From: Herbaspirillum sp. YR522
GTDB lineage: Bacteria > Pseudomonadota > Gammaproteobacteria > Burkholderiales > Burkholderiaceae_D
Length of the DNA: 36,021 nt
Assembly (NCBI RefSeq): GCF_000282575.1
Contig: NZ_AKJA01000038.1
Coordinates: 1-36,021 of the forward strand
Direction: 5' to 3'
In this document: one piece after another, positions 9,222 through 18,847 of the stretch
Numbering within the stretch: position 1 is the first letter of the stretch
How the letters are laid out: each line of letters starts with the position of its first letter
Position numbers and translations under genes: made by a program
Notes under the pieces: model-generated
What the model was told of the DNA's origin: nothing
What the model saw: the letters and a program-made list of their open reading frames with translations, nothing else
Databases searched by the model: none

Positions 9222-10153
9222 ATTTTCAACAATTACGCTCCATTCGCGAAGCCGCCCGTTGCGGCTTCAACCTGACCGAAGTGGCCAATGTGCTGTTTAC
9301 GTCGCAACCGGGGGTGAGCCGCCAGATCCGTGAGCTCGAGGAAGAGCTCGGGGTCGAGATCTTCGAGCGCAACGGCAAGCGCCTGACCGGCCTGACCGAG
9401 CCTGGCAAGGGCATCCTGGGCATCGTCGAGCGCTTGCTGCTGGAAGCCGAGAACCTGCGCCGCGCCAGCAAGGAATACGCCGGCGAGCAGAGCGGCACGC
9501 TTTCCATCGCCACCACCCATACCCAGGCGCGCTATGTGTTGCCGCGCGTGGTGCAGGCGTTTCGCGCGGCCTTCCCGCAGGTGCGCATCGCGCTGCAGCA
9601 GAGCGCGCCCGAACATATCGCCGAGTGGGTCATCTCGGGCAAGGCCGACATCGGCATCGCCACCGAAGGCCTGTCGCAGTTCAAGGAACTGGTGTCGTTT
9701 CCCTGCTATACCTGGAGCCACGTGATCGTGGTGCCGCAGGGACATCCGCTGCTGCAACGGGAGCAGGTATCGCTGGCCGACCTGGGCGCCTATCCGCTCA
9801 TTACCTACGACGTCGGCTTTACCGGTCGCGGGCATATCGATGAAGCGTTCCGCCAGGCCGGTATCGAGCCCGACATCGTGTTGACGGCGATGGATTCGGA
9901 CGTCATCCAGCAGTATGTGGGACTGGGACTGGGGGTAGGTCTGGTGGCGTCGATGGCGGTGGACCAAGGCAAGCACATGGAACTGCAATCGATTGGCGCA
10001 GCGCATCTGTTCAAGCCCAACATTGCCCGCCTGGCAGTGCGGCGGGGCGCCTACCTGCGCGCCTACACGTTCGACTTCATCCAGCAGTTCGCGCCCGAAC
10101 TGACCCGTGCCGACATCGTCAACGCCCTCAACGAGGCCAACGCCCAGGCCTAG
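9218..10153 (+). CDS. cysB: CysB-family LysR-type regulator of sulfur assimilation
   Basis: A 311-residue LysR-type regulator. The N-terminal winged helix (residues 1-60) contains [36 protein letters not shown], and the effector domain includes [14 protein letters not shown] and [19 protein letters not shown], all diagnostic of the CysB/Cbl branch. Relatives sense O-acetylserine or adenylylsulfate and activate sulfate and sulfonate uptake genes. The gene overlaps cysA by four bases, so it is made from the operon it probably controls. Whether it is the true CysB or the Cbl/SsuR paralogue cannot be settled from one copy; the symbol is provisional. Confidence 0.85.
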   Translation: MNFQQLRSIREAARCGFNLTEVANVLFTSQPGVSRQIRELEEELGVEIFERNGKRLTGLTEPGKGILGIVERLLLEAENLRRASKEYAGEQSGTLSIATTHTQARYVLPRVVQAFRAAFPQVRIALQQSAPEHIAEWVISGKADIGIATEGLSQFKELVSFPCYTWSHVIVVPQGHPLLQREQVSLADLGAYPLITYDVGFTGRGHIDEAFRQAGIEPDIVLTAMDSDVIQQYVGLGLGVGLVASMAVDQGKHMELQSIGAAHLFKPNIARLAVRRGAYLRAYTFDFIQQFAPELTRADIVNALNEANAQA

Positions 10154-10174
10154 GAACAGGTCTAGGAAGAGGCT

Positions 10175-10645
10175 CTAGTCGAGCGACTTGCGATAGACGA
10201 TGAAACCCGAGTCGTCGGCCAGCTTGTCGTACAGCTGGCGCGCGCCTGCGTTGGTGTGGTGGGTATGCCAGTAGACGCGCGCGGCGCCGTCGTCGGCCGC
10301 GCGCCGATACAGGGCTTCGATCAGGGCCCGCGCAATCCCCTGGCCGCGCACGGCGGGCAGGGTGAACAGGTCCTGCAGGTAGCACACCGGTGCGGCCATG
10401 ATGGTATTGCGGTGGTACAGGAAATGCGCCAGGCCCAGCAATTGCCCGTGCCGTTCGGCGACCAGCGCATGCACCGGCTCGGCTTCATCGAGCATGCGTG
10501 ACCAGGTCAGGTCGGTGATGTCGGCTGCCAGGGCGGTCGGGCCGCTGCGGCCGTAGAACGCGTTGTAGGCGTCCCACAGCGGTTGCCATTGCGCGCGGTC
10601 TTGCGCTACGACGGGGCGGATGATGATGGCGGGGTGCGGGTCCAT
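10175..10645 (-). CDS. GNAT-family N-acetyltransferase
   Basis: A 156-residue acetyltransferase of the GNAT superfamily. The N-terminus (IIIRPVVAQDRAQWQPLWDAY) is the usual first strand and helix, and the acetyl-CoA loop is VRGQGIARALIEALYRRA, followed by VYWHTHHTNAGARQLYDKL, the C-terminal signature of many uncharacterised GNATs. The substrate is unknown. It points toward the cysB-type regulator, with 21 bases between the two stops. No obvious ribosome site precedes the start at 10645. Confidence 0.85.
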   Translation of the reverse strand: MDPHPAIIIRPVVAQDRAQWQPLWDAYNAFYGRSGPTALAADITDLTWSRMLDEAEPVHALVAERHGQLLGLAHFLYHRNTIMAAPVCYLQDLFTLPAVRGQGIARALIEALYRRAADDGAARVYWHTHHTNAGARQLYDKLADDSGFIVYRKSLD

Positions 10646-10696
10646 TGGGATGGTCTATGCGCGGCAAGTGCACAGTATAAGCCAGGCCCCCTATGT

Positions 10697-10733
10697 AAAA
10701 TGCCCGCGCACGGTAGTGCAGCGGGCATTTTTT
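10697..10733 (-). terminator. Bidirectional-looking intrinsic terminator
   Basis: An 11-bp perfect stem (AAAATGCCCGC at 10697-10707, GCGGGCATTTT at 10721-10731) encloses a 13-base loop. Reading either strand gives a T-run after the stem: six T on the plus strand, four on the minus strand. It lies 28 bases past the stop of the small minus-strand gene at 10761, whose transcript it most likely ends before the GNAT gene. Confidence 0.75.
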
Positions 10734-10760
10734 GTGCTGGCGCGCCGTCGGGCGCACAGC

Positions 10761-10961
10761 TCAGGCGCGGCGCGTCTGGGTTGCGCTATCGGTGGAATTG
10801 ATCGACGAGGTCGGGTCGTTCGGCTGGTTTTGCTGCGCCTGGCCGGCGGCCATCAATTCGGCCATCGATGGAAAAGCCTTGGCCGGCTTCTTGGTGGACT
10901 GGAAGGCGGCGGCTGCCTGCGCCGTGGCCGACTGGGTGGAATTGACGGAATTGATCGCCAT
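10761..10961 (-). CDS. 66-residue Ser/Gln/Ala-rich protein of unknown function
   Basis: I do not recognise this protein. The start at 10961 follows AGGGAG with a six-base gap; a minus-strand TATACT at 11024-11019 could be the -10 element, giving a leader of about 50 bases. A strong terminator follows the stop, so this looks like a stand-alone gene. The protein has no membrane segment or signal peptide. The motif NSTQSAT at 7-13 recurs as NSTDSAT at 55-61, framing a basic middle (STKKPAKAF) and a short predicted helix (SMAELMAAGQAQ). The composition suggests a mostly disordered soluble protein. Confidence 0.65.
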   Translation of the reverse strand: MAINSVNSTQSATAQAAAAFQSTKKPAKAFPSMAELMAAGQAQQNQPNDPTSSINSTDSATQTRRA

Positions 10962-11135
10962 GATGGGCTCCCTGGTGATTGAGGTCACGGCGATTGCCGG
11001 ACTGGAAACGACCTGGCCAGTATAGGCAAGCGTAGCCCGCCACCCCGGTGTTTTAACCGAAACTTACCGCTCTTTACCGTCGGCGTGCCGTCATTGTTGC
11101 GTCGCAGTCGCACCGTGTGCCGGTGGCATCCGTTT

Positions 11136-11987
11136 TCAGCGTCGTGACTGCGCCGCGCACCGGTCGCGCAAGGCGATATCCTCGTCGTCCGTCGTGTCGC
11201 GGCTGGCTACCTGGGTGCAGCGTCGATAGTGCGCCACATGGCGTTCGAACGCCGAGCGTGCCTGCGCCGGGGGCAGGGCCACCAGGCGCGCGATAAAGGC
11301 GCGGCTGCCGATCTCGAAGTGCTGGTAGTCGATCGGCTGTTTCCAGTGGCCGCCCCAGACCAGGAAACCATGGTCGTAGAACACGCCGACCACCTCTTCG
11401 GCCATCCCCGGCCGTGCTGGCTGCCGTTGCAGCGCGGCGGCGCCAGCGGCCGGCAATACCTGCTGCTGGCTGCTGCCGGACCCACTGACATACGGGTTTT
11501 GCACAGGGTTGATGTCGATGGCCACGCCATAGGCATGCTTGGACCAGCCGCCGCCGCCGGTCATCGGGCGGCCATTGAAAGCGGACGTGTTGTTGGCCGC
11601 CATCGACTTCTCATCGTCGCCGTCGAAGGCCTCCAGCGGCTGGGCACCGGCCAGCGGCACCGCGCGCAGCAGCAGTTCACCGAACAGCGACGCCACCTGG
11701 GGCGCTACCGCATCGAGTACCACCACCGCACCCTGGCGTACGTTGCCGTCGAAGTCGTGATAGTCGAAGGCTACCCGCGACAGGCGGGTGCAGGGCACCG
11801 GATTGCCGCTGGTGATGACCTGGTGCTGCTTCATGGCGGCGCACTGGGCGCGCGACAGCGGGGCAATGTCGGCCGAGGGGGCCGCCAGCGAAGGTGGCGA
11901 GGGCAACAGCGACAGGCTCGACAATACCGTCGCGGCCAGCAGGCGCGTCTTGTATAAAAAAATGGGGCGAAACGGTGATGGGGTCAT
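11136..11987 (-). CDS. Secreted M15-family (VanY/CwlK-like) peptidase
   Basis: A 283-residue exported protein with the metal site of M15 peptidoglycan peptidases. A signal peptide (LLAATVLSSLSLLPSPPSLAA) ends near residue 36. The motif SKHAYGVAIDIN at 149-160 gives zinc ligands His151 and Asp158, and DYQHFE at 220-225 gives the third ligand His223 after WGGHW. The family cleaves peptide cross-links in the cell wall, either D-Ala-D-Ala or L-Ala-D-Glu bonds; specificity cannot be read here. I prefer the ATG at 11987 over the TTG nine bases upstream. No terminator is obvious downstream. Confidence 0.85.
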   Translation of the reverse strand: MTPSPFRPIFLYKTRLLAATVLSSLSLLPSPPSLAAPSADIAPLSRAQCAAMKQHQVITSGNPVPCTRLSRVAFDYHDFDGNVRQGAVVVLDAVAPQVASLFGELLLRAVPLAGAQPLEAFDGDDEKSMAANNTSAFNGRPMTGGGGWSKHAYGVAIDINPVQNPYVSGSGSSQQQVLPAAGAAALQRQPARPGMAEEVVGVFYDHGFLVWGGHWKQPIDYQHFEIGSRAFIARLVALPPAQARSAFERHVAHYRRCTQVASRDTTDDEDIALRDRCAAQSRR

Positions 11988-12181
11988 GGTCGGCAATGAT
12001 AGCCGCTTTGCCGGCGATGCGGCACGCCCGGGATTGCCCGGTGGAAAGGGCGACTGTCATCGCTGACACGAATTAGGGGTGTTCTCTGACAGGCAGGACG
12101 GCCGGAAGCGGGAATAATCCAGGCACAGAAACAGTCGAACCTCAGCACATTCCATTATTAACAAACTCTAGGAGGCAAAAT

Positions 12182-12463
12182 ATGTTGATTCGCCACACCT
12201 TATTGGCTGCTGCCGTCTTTACCGCCGTACTGGCTGGTTGCAACAAGCGCGACGAAGCGCCTGCCACGCCTGCCGCCGCGGCGCCTGCCGATACTGCGCC
12301 GGCCGCTGCCGCGCCAGTGACACCAACCCCGGCACCGGCCGCGACCGACTCGGGCAGCACCGCTGCCGCGCCGGCAGCGTCGGCACCGGCTGATTCGTCG
12401 GCGCCCCCGGTGACTGCCCCTGCAGGCGACACCACTGGCACACCCAGCGACAAGAAGCCCTAA
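12182..12463 (+). CDS. Small Ala/Pro/Thr-rich lipoprotein
   Basis: A 93-residue protein with a lipoprotein signal: positively charged start, hydrophobic LLAAAVFTAVLAGC and lipidation Cys20. The mature part is almost entirely Ala, Pro, Thr and Ser and likely unstructured, ending in DKKP. Such tethers occur as small outer-membrane-anchored proteins, but no function is known. AGGAGGC at 12171-12177 is an excellent ribosome site and a clean terminator follows at 12533, so the gene is real and monocistronic. It is divergent from the M15 peptidase. Confidence 0.8.
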   Translation: MLIRHTLLAAAVFTAVLAGCNKRDEAPATPAAAAPADTAPAAAAPVTPTPAPAATDSGSTAAAPAASAPADSSAPPVTAPAGDTTGTPSDKKP

Positions 12464-12532
12464 GGACAAGCCTTAATCGATCAGATGGCATCAGCCACGT
12501 CATGTCCCCCGCAGTGGGAACAGCACTGCACC

Positions 12533-12562
12533 CGCCGCAACGGTCCGCCGTTGCGGCGTTTT
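12533..12562 (+). terminator. Intrinsic terminator after the small lipoprotein gene
   Basis: An 11-bp perfect GC-rich stem (CGCCGCAACGG at 12533-12543 and CCGTTGCGGCG at 12548-12558) with a TCCG loop is followed directly by TTTT. It lies 70 bases past the lipoprotein stop. Confidence 0.85.
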
Positions 12563-12667
12563 GGTTTGTATGGGAGGTCGCGCTCGAATTGCAGCGAACT
12601 TTCTGCCGGACCCCCACTCCTACCGATGGTTGAACTGTTCCTTCAACCTCCCTTGAATAGGGAACTT

Positions 12668-12699
12668 GCCCGCGGTTAGATTTACTGCGGGCTTTTTTT
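12668..12699 (+). terminator. Second plus-strand terminator-like hairpin
   Basis: GCCCGC at 12668-12673 pairs with GCGGGC at 12687-12692 and is followed by seven T. Its right arm and T-run overlap the last codons and stop of the minus-strand DUF2233 gene. It is oriented to stop plus-strand read-through past the first terminator, shielding that gene from antisense transcription. Confidence 0.6.
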
Positions 12700-13482
12700 C
12701 GTCCCTGGCGCTTGCTTCATGACCGCGATCATGGCGCCGAAGGCAGGACCGATGTTGGCTTCCAGGGATGGGTACATGCGCGAGATGCTGCCGTCCAGGT
12801 ACAAGGCGTCGCGGCACTTGAGCTCGTCGCGCAGGAACACCGCAAAGTCGTAGAAGCTGATCGGATTGCGGGCGATGGCCAGCACCACCATGCCTGCGCT
12901 GTCGATGCAGGCAGCGTTGCGCACCACCATGTTGGGCGAGTCGGGATCGAACAGCGCATTGATCCTTCCCTGTACGATCATCAGCGGGCCGGACTGGGTG
13001 GCATAGCGTGCCGTGGCGTTCCATTGCTCCGACTGTGCCGCATAGGCGCCGGTCTCGACGATGAAGGCTTGCCCGGCGGCCAGCACCAGCACCCCGTTGG
13101 GTTGCAGGTAGAAGTTGCCATAGGCGTTCTGGCGCGTATTGAGACGACGCAGCAGCTTGCCGTCTTCGATGTACAGTCCGAGCGGCTGCAGTTGCTTGTC
13201 GTAGATGCCGGCATTGGTGGCGCACAGCATTTCCTCGCCCTGCTGGCGTAACATGGCGTCGAGCCGTACGAACGTGGCCAGCGGCTGGCCGGCGCCATCC
13301 TTCCAGTAGGTGCGGATGAGATCGGTGCGCGGGTCTGCCGTGCAGGCGCTGATGAAGCTCTGGCGATACTGGTACTGGCGCAGTTCGGCGGCACCGGCGG
13401 CGCCGGTCGCGCTGGCCAGCACCAGTGAAGGCAGCATGAGTGCGGGCAGCTGCCGCAGGCGGCGAAGAAACGTCTGGAACAT
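12682..13482 (-). CDS. Secreted phosphodiester-glycosidase-like (DUF2233) protein
   Basis: A 266-residue exported protein of the phosphodiester glycosidase/DUF2233 family (the domain of the human uncovering enzyme NAGPA). A signal peptide ends around GAAGAAEL. Family blocks appear in order: MLCATNAGIYD, PLGLYIEDGKLLRRLNT, GNFYLQPNGVLVL, ATQSGPLMIVQG, RNAACID and DALYLDGSISRMYP. Members act on sugar-phosphodiester linkages, in bacteria probably on envelope polymers; the substrate here is unknown. The last codons read KKSPQ, made by the complement of a plus-strand terminator tail. The start at 13482 has no strong ribosome site. Confidence 0.85.
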   Translation of the reverse strand: MFQTFLRRLRQLPALMLPSLVLASATGAAGAAELRQYQYRQSFISACTADPRTDLIRTYWKDGAGQPLATFVRLDAMLRQQGEEMLCATNAGIYDKQLQPLGLYIEDGKLLRRLNTRQNAYGNFYLQPNGVLVLAAGQAFIVETGAYAAQSEQWNATARYATQSGPLMIVQGRINALFDPDSPNMVVRNAACIDSAGMVVLAIARNPISFYDFAVFLRDELKCRDALYLDGSISRMYPSLEANIGPAFGAMIAVMKQAPGTKKSPQ

Positions 13483-13654
13483 CGGGTCGATAGCGGGGCA
13501 GGATGAAGAGGGCGCCGCTATTGTAATGGAGTGCCCCCTTCACGGCGTGATGCTGCACTGCAAGAGGCGATTGCGCATTTCTTATTAGAAAAACGGTGGG
13601 AAAAACTAAATAATTCGTCGATGCGGAAAGCACGCAACAGCGCATTCTCAAAAA

Positions 13655-13789
13655 AAAGTTATTGCCCGTGACGGCAGTGTTACACTCTCGCCCGAACGAC
13701 CGCCGGCAGGTGTAAGGATCCCGTGCAATCGGGGTGAAAGGCCCGCTGCAGGCTGGTTTCGAACCGAATACACCATGGAGGAAACATCG
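13655..13789 (+). promoter_or_regulatory. livJ upstream region and leader
   Basis: No gene lies between 13483 and 13789. The left part is AT-rich. TTATTG at 13659-13664 and TACACT at 13681-13686, 16 bases apart, form a mediocre sigma-70-like promoter; transcription would start near 13693, giving a leader of roughly 97 bases. GGAGGA lies just before the livJ ATG. The leader has small dyads such as CCCG-TGCAAT-CGGG, but I could not match it to a known riboswitch or find a leader peptide rich in Leu, Ile or Val. Confidence 0.35.
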
Positions 13790-14911
13790 ATGAAATCCGC
13801 ATTCCGTCTGACCAGCATCGCCCTGGCCGCTGCCACGATCGTCGCCTTCGCCCACCCGGTACAGGCCGAGACCGTCAAGATCGCCATCGCCGGGCCGATG
13901 ACCGGCGCGGTGGCCCAGTATGGCGACATGGTCAAGGCTGGCGCATTGACCGCCATCGAGCAGATCAACGCCGCCGGCGGCGCCAATGGCAACAAGTTCG
14001 AAGTGGTGTTGATGGACGACGCCTGCGAACCCAAGCAAGCCGTGGCGGTGGCCAACAAGATCGTCAGCCAGGGTATCAAGTATGTCATCGGCCACGTCTG
14101 CTCGGGCTCGACCATTCCGGCCTCCGACATCTACGAAAACGAAGGCGTGGTCATGATCACGCCTTCGGCGACCGCGCCCCAGCTGACCGAGGCCAAGCCG
14201 CACAAGACCATCTTCCGCACCATCGGTCGCGACGACCAGCAGGGACCTGCGGCGGCGCGCTACGTGATCGAGAAGCTCAAGCCCAAGAAGGCCGCGGTGC
14301 TGCATGACAAGCAATCCTATGGACAGGGCGTGGCGACATCGGTGAAGTCGGCGCTGGACGCGGCCAAGGTGCCGGTGGCGGTGTTCGAGGGCATCAATGC
14401 CGGCGACAGCGATTACTCGGCCATCATCACCAAGCTCAAGTCGCAGGGCGTGGATTTCGTGTACTTCGGCGGCTATCACCCCGAGATGGGCCTGATCATG
14501 CGCCAGGCCCGCGAACAGGGCGTCAAGGCCGTGTTCATGGGGCCTGAAGGTGTCGGTAACAAGGACATCACCGCCATCGCCGGCGCCGCCTCCGAAGGCA
14601 TGCTGGTGACCTTGCCGGCCGACTTCGCCGCCGATCCGGCCAATGCGGCGCTGGTGAAGGCCTTTGCGGCCCAGAAGCGCGACCCGAACGGTCCGTTCCA
14701 GATGCCGGCCTATTCGGCGGTGAAGGTGATCGCCGACGCCATCGCCGGCGCCAAGTCGACCGACCCCGCCAAGGTGGCCGCGTACATCCATGCCAACAGC
14801 TTCAAGACCCCGATCGGTACCGTCGAATACGACAAGAAGGGCGACCTGAAGTCGTTCAAGTTCGTCGTCTTCACCTGGCACAAGGATGCCACCAAGACCG
14901 AGGCCAAGTAA
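13790..14911 (+). CDS. livJ: LivJ-type branched-chain amino acid-binding protein
   Basis: A 373-residue periplasmic binding protein of the high-affinity branched-chain amino acid importer. The start at 13790 follows GGAGGAAAC; an ATG 15 bases upstream would overlap that ribosome site. The signal peptide (LTSIALAAATIVAFAHPVQA) is cut before ETVKIAIAGPMTGAVAQYGD, the canonical mature start. Later family blocks are VIGHVCSGSTIPASDIYENEG and VYFGGYHPEMGLIMRQAREQG. Relatives bind Leu, Ile and Val and sometimes neutral or aromatic residues. It leads the livJHMGF unit but is separated from livH by a strong hairpin. Confidence 0.93.
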   Translation: MKSAFRLTSIALAAATIVAFAHPVQAETVKIAIAGPMTGAVAQYGDMVKAGALTAIEQINAAGGANGNKFEVVLMDDACEPKQAVAVANKIVSQGIKYVIGHVCSGSTIPASDIYENEGVVMITPSATAPQLTEAKPHKTIFRTIGRDDQQGPAAARYVIEKLKPKKAAVLHDKQSYGQGVATSVKSALDAAKVPVAVFEGINAGDSDYSAIITKLKSQGVDFVYFGGYHPEMGLIMRQAREQGVKAVFMGPEGVGNKDITAIAGAASEGMLVTLPADFAADPANAALVKAFAAQKRDPNGPFQMPAYSAVKVIADAIAGAKSTDPAKVAAYIHANSFKTPIGTVEYDKKGDLKSFKFVVFTWHKDATKTEAK

Positions 14912-14955
14912 GCGTCGCGGTCTCGTGGGCAAGCGCCCGGCGTGACCCAAAACCG

Positions 14956-14988
14956 AAATGCCCCATGGCAGTGTGCATGGGGCATTTT
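14956..14988 (+). terminator. Terminator-like hairpin between livJ and livH
   Basis: A 12-bp perfect stem (AAATGCCCCATG at 14956-14967, CATGGGGCATTT at 14976-14987) with an eight-base loop ends in TTTT at 14985-14988. It lies 45 bases after the livJ stop and 18 before livH. It has every feature of an intrinsic terminator, yet the transport operon continues across it. Partial termination, or protection of the livJ mRNA end, would yield more binding protein than membrane complex. Confidence 0.8.
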
Positions 14989-15005
14989 CATATCAGAGTG
15001 TCCTC

Positions 15006-15932
<927 letters not shown>

Positions 15933-15960
15933 CAGAATGAGTAACGATCGAGGAGGCATG

Positions 15961-17187
15961 ATGCCTGTCACTTTCAAGAATGCCGTGGCGGCGGCGTTGG
16001 TGACCGCCGTATTGACCATTCCACTGCTGGGCATGCAGCTGCAGCTGGAAGGCTACCGCGTGGTGCTGGTGACCCACTGGACCTCGGTGCTGGTGGCGAT
16101 GCTGGCGGTGTTCGCGTTCCAGCTGGCCAAGCCGGCGCTGGCGCGCCACCGCGGCGCCATCAGGCTGCCTGCGCTGCCGCGCCTGCAACCGCGCCGCCAG
16201 CGCATGGCCTTGCTGCTGTTGCTGGCCATCGCACTGGTGTGGCCGTTCTTCGGTTCGCGCGGCTATGTCGACGTGATGACGCTGGCGCTGATCTATGTGG
16301 TGCTGGGCCTGGGGCTCAATATCGTGGTGGGGTTTGCCGGCCTGCTCGACCTGGGCTACGTCGGTTTCTATGCCGTGGGTGCCTACACCTACGCCTTGCT
16401 GAACCAGTACTTCGGCCTGAGCTTCTGGGAGTGCCTGCCGTTGGCCGCGGGGGCGTCGGCGCTGTTCGGCTTCGTGCTGGGGTTTCCGGTGCTGCGACTG
16501 CGCGGCGACTACCTGGCCATCGTCACGCTCGGCTTCGGCGAGATCATCCGCCTGCTGCTCAACAACATGACCGGACTCACCGGCGGCCCCGACGGCGTCT
16601 CCGGCATTCCCAAGCCGACCGTGTTCGGGGTGGTCATGGCACGCAACCCCGCCACCGAGGGCGGTACCACCTTTCACGACATGCTGGGCCTGACCTACCA
16701 GGGCTCGCACATGGTGATCTACCTGTACTTCCTGGCCTTGCTGATGGTGCTGTTTACCTATTTCGTGACCAGCCGCCTGCTGCGCATGCCGATGGGACGG
16801 GCCTGGGAGGCGCTGCGCGAAGACGAGATCGCCTGCCGTTCGCTGGGCATCAACCCGACCCGCGTGAAGCTGTCGGCCTTCACCCTGGGTGCCGCCTTCG
16901 CCGGGCTGGCCGGTTCTTTCTTCGCCGCCCGCCAGGGACTGGTGACGCCCGAGTCGTTCACCTTCATCGAATCGGCACTGATCCTGGCCATCGTGGTGCT
17001 GGGCGGCATGGGCTCGCAGCTGGGGGTGATCCTGGCGGCCATCCTGTTGACCGTATTGCCTGAAGTGGCACGCAGTTTTGCCGAATACCGGATGCTGATC
17101 TTCGGCCTGGTGATGGTGTTGATGATGATGTGGCGGCCGCAGGGATTGCTGCCGGCCACCCGCCCACATGTGGAGTTGCCGCAATGA
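15961..17187 (+). CDS. livM: LivM, branched-chain amino acid permease
   Basis: The second permease subunit, 408 residues from the ATG at 15961. That start sits four bases after a perfect AGGAGG (15951-15956); an in-frame ATG at 15937 would add eight residues but has only a weak site. The N-terminal 80 residues hold two to three extra helices. The LivM core begins near [20 protein letters not shown], then [19 protein letters not shown]. The motif [12 protein letters not shown] and the coupling loop [19 protein letters not shown] are diagnostic. The stop overlaps the livG start (ATGA at 17184). Confidence 0.94.
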   Translation: MPVTFKNAVAAALVTAVLTIPLLGMQLQLEGYRVVLVTHWTSVLVAMLAVFAFQLAKPALARHRGAIRLPALPRLQPRRQRMALLLLLAIALVWPFFGSRGYVDVMTLALIYVVLGLGLNIVVGFAGLLDLGYVGFYAVGAYTYALLNQYFGLSFWECLPLAAGASALFGFVLGFPVLRLRGDYLAIVTLGFGEIIRLLLNNMTGLTGGPDGVSGIPKPTVFGVVMARNPATEGGTTFHDMLGLTYQGSHMVIYLYFLALLMVLFTYFVTSRLLRMPMGRAWEALREDEIACRSLGINPTRVKLSAFTLGAAFAGLAGSFFAARQGLVTPESFTFIESALILAIVVLGGMGSQLGVILAAILLTVLPEVARSFAEYRMLIFGLVMVLMMMWRPQGLLPATRPHVELPQ

Positions 17188-17969
17188 TCGCCGACCAGAC
17201 CGTGGCTCGCACCTTGTTGCAGGTAGATGACCTGTCGATGCGTTTCGGTGGCCTGCTGGCCGTCGACGGCGTGTCGCTGTCGGTCATGCAGCGCGAGGTG
17301 TTCGCCATCATCGGCCCCAATGGCGCCGGCAAGACGACCGTGTTCAATTGCATCAGCGGCTTCTACCAGCCCACGGCTGGCGATATCAGCCTGGATGGTG
17401 CGTCCATCGCCCGCCGGCCGAGCCACGTGGTGGCCCAGCAGGGGCTGGTGCGCACCTTCCAGAATATCCGCCTGTTCAAGTCGATGACGGTGGTCGAGAA
17501 CCTGCTGGTGGCCCAGCACCACCAGGTCAATACCAACCTGCTGTGGGGCTTGCTCAAGACCGGCGCCTATCGCCGGTCCGAGCAGCAGGCCCTGCAGCGC
17601 GCCGCTTACTGGCTCGACTACCTGGGCCTGACCGAGCTGGCCAACCGCGAGGCCGGCACCCTGTCGTACGGCCTGCAACGACGGGTCGAGATCGCGCGCT
17701 GCATGATCACCAAGCCACGCCTGTTGCTGCTGGACGAACCGGCGGCCGGCCTCAACCCGCAAGAAAAGCAGGCACTGTCGCAACTGATCGATCAGCTGCG
17801 GCGCGAGCATGGTGTGGCGGTATTGCTCATCGAGCACGACATGAGCCTGATCATGGGGATTTCCGACCGTATCCTGGTGATGGAGCACGGCAAGCCGATC
17901 GTCACTGGCACGCCCGCGCAGGTGCAGAGCGACGAGCGCGTGATCAAGGCCTACCTGGGAGAACAATGA
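17184..17969 (+). CDS. livG: LivG, branched-chain amino acid importer ATPase
   Basis: One of the two ATPases of the importer, 261 residues. Walker A is GPNGAGKTT, followed by [35 protein letters not shown] is the LivG-type Q-loop, the signature is the non-canonical [14 protein letters not shown] normal in LivG, and Walker B is [15 protein letters not shown], with His in [13 protein letters not shown]. The C-terminus VIKAYLGEQ is the family's usual ending. It is translationally coupled to livM on one side and to livF on the other through ATGA overlaps. Confidence 0.95.
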   Translation: MIADQTVARTLLQVDDLSMRFGGLLAVDGVSLSVMQREVFAIIGPNGAGKTTVFNCISGFYQPTAGDISLDGASIARRPSHVVAQQGLVRTFQNIRLFKSMTVVENLLVAQHHQVNTNLLWGLLKTGAYRRSEQQALQRAAYWLDYLGLTELANREAGTLSYGLQRRVEIARCMITKPRLLLLDEPAAGLNPQEKQALSQLIDQLRREHGVAVLLIEHDMSLIMGISDRILVMEHGKPIVTGTPAQVQSDERVIKAYLGEQ

Positions 17970-18673
17970 TGCTGCAATTTGAACAGGTACATACCCGCTA
18001 CGGTGCCATCGAAGCCTTGCATGGGGTGTCGCTCGATGTGCACCAGGGCGAGATCGTGACCCTGATCGGCGCCAACGGCGCCGGCAAGACCACCTTGCTG
18101 ATGACGCTGTGCGGCCGGCCACGGGCGTCGAGCGGGCGCATCCTCTTCGAGGGGCGTGACATCACGCACCTGCCCACGCACGAGATCATGCGATTGGGCC
18201 TGGCGATTTCGCCCGAGGGACGGCGTGTCTTTCCCAGCCTGACGGTACTGGAGAACCTCAAGATGGGCGCGTTCTTTGCCAGCAACGAAGATATCGAACG
18301 TGGCATCGAGCACGTGTTCGGCCTTTTCCCGCGACTCAAGGAACGGGCCGCGCAGCGAGCCGGCACCATGTCGGGCGGTGAGCAACAGATGCTGGCCATC
18401 GGCCGCGCGTTGATGAGCCGGCCGCGCCTGCTGCTGCTGGACGAACCCACCCTGGGCCTGGCGCCACTGGTGATTGCGCAGATCTTCGAGATCATCCGCA
18501 CCATCCGCGCCAGCGGCGTGACCGTGTTCCTGGTGGAGCAGAACGCCAACAAGGCGCTGGGGGTGGCCGATCGCGGCTATGTGCTCGAGAACGGCCATGT
18601 GGTACTGGCCGATACCGGCGCCAACCTGCTGGCCAACGGCGATGTGCGCAAGGCCTACCTGGGACACGGCTAG
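17966..18673 (+). CDS. livF: LivF, branched-chain amino acid importer ATPase
   Basis: The partner ATPase of LivG, 235 residues. Two adjacent ATG codons (17966 and 17969) are possible starts; the first overlaps the livG stop. Motifs are Walker A GANGAGKTT, SPEGRRVFPSLTVLENLKMG, signature MSGGEQQMLAIGRALM, Walker B LLLLDEPTLGLAP and the LivF-type FLVEQNANKAL in place of a switch-histidine motif. It ends with RKAYLGHG. It completes livJHMGF; no clear terminator follows in the next 50 bases. Confidence 0.95.
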   Translation: MMLQFEQVHTRYGAIEALHGVSLDVHQGEIVTLIGANGAGKTTLLMTLCGRPRASSGRILFEGRDITHLPTHEIMRLGLAISPEGRRVFPSLTVLENLKMGAFFASNEDIERGIEHVFGLFPRLKERAAQRAGTMSGGEQQMLAIGRALMSRPRLLLLDEPTLGLAPLVIAQIFEIIRTIRASGVTVFLVEQNANKALGVADRGYVLENGHVVLADTGANLLANGDVRKAYLGHG

Positions 18674-18728
18674 CGCGGCAGCGGTGCACCCCGCGCGCCA
18701 GGGGGGCGCAGCGAGATACCGATCGAAT

Positions 18729-18745
18729 TGCACCGCATTGATGCA
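18729..18745 (+). promoter_or_regulatory. Candidate NtrC-binding site upstream of the binding-protein gene
   Basis: TGCACCGCATTGATGCA matches the NtrC dyad TGCACC-N5-GGTGCA with one mismatch. A weak sigma-54-like element (GG at 18800-18801, GC at 18812-18813, ten bases apart) lies downstream and would start transcription near 18825, placing the dyad at about -88. The -24/-12 match is poor outside the GG and GC, so this is a hypothesis. Confidence 0.4.
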
Positions 18746-18847
18746 CCTCGTGCGGGCCTGGAATAAAGATGCCGTTGCACCGTCAAATCGGTGCCGCAAG
18801 GCGCCCGGTTCGCGCTATGCTGATGTTCAACCGGTAAAGGATGCGAA

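Noticed and set aside
12086-12118. CTGACA and AATAAT as a promoter for the small lipoprotein
   Set aside because: The spacing is 21 bases, outside the usual range, so I left it out of the features.
13693-13789. Possible riboswitch or attenuator before livJ
   Set aside because: I could not match the small dyads to any known riboswitch, and there is no leader peptide rich in branched-chain residues.
12620-14950. A 776-codon open frame on the minus strand
   Set aside because: It runs antisense through livJ and in another frame through the DUF2233 gene, and its His/Arg/Gly-rich product resembles no family; it arises from high GC content.
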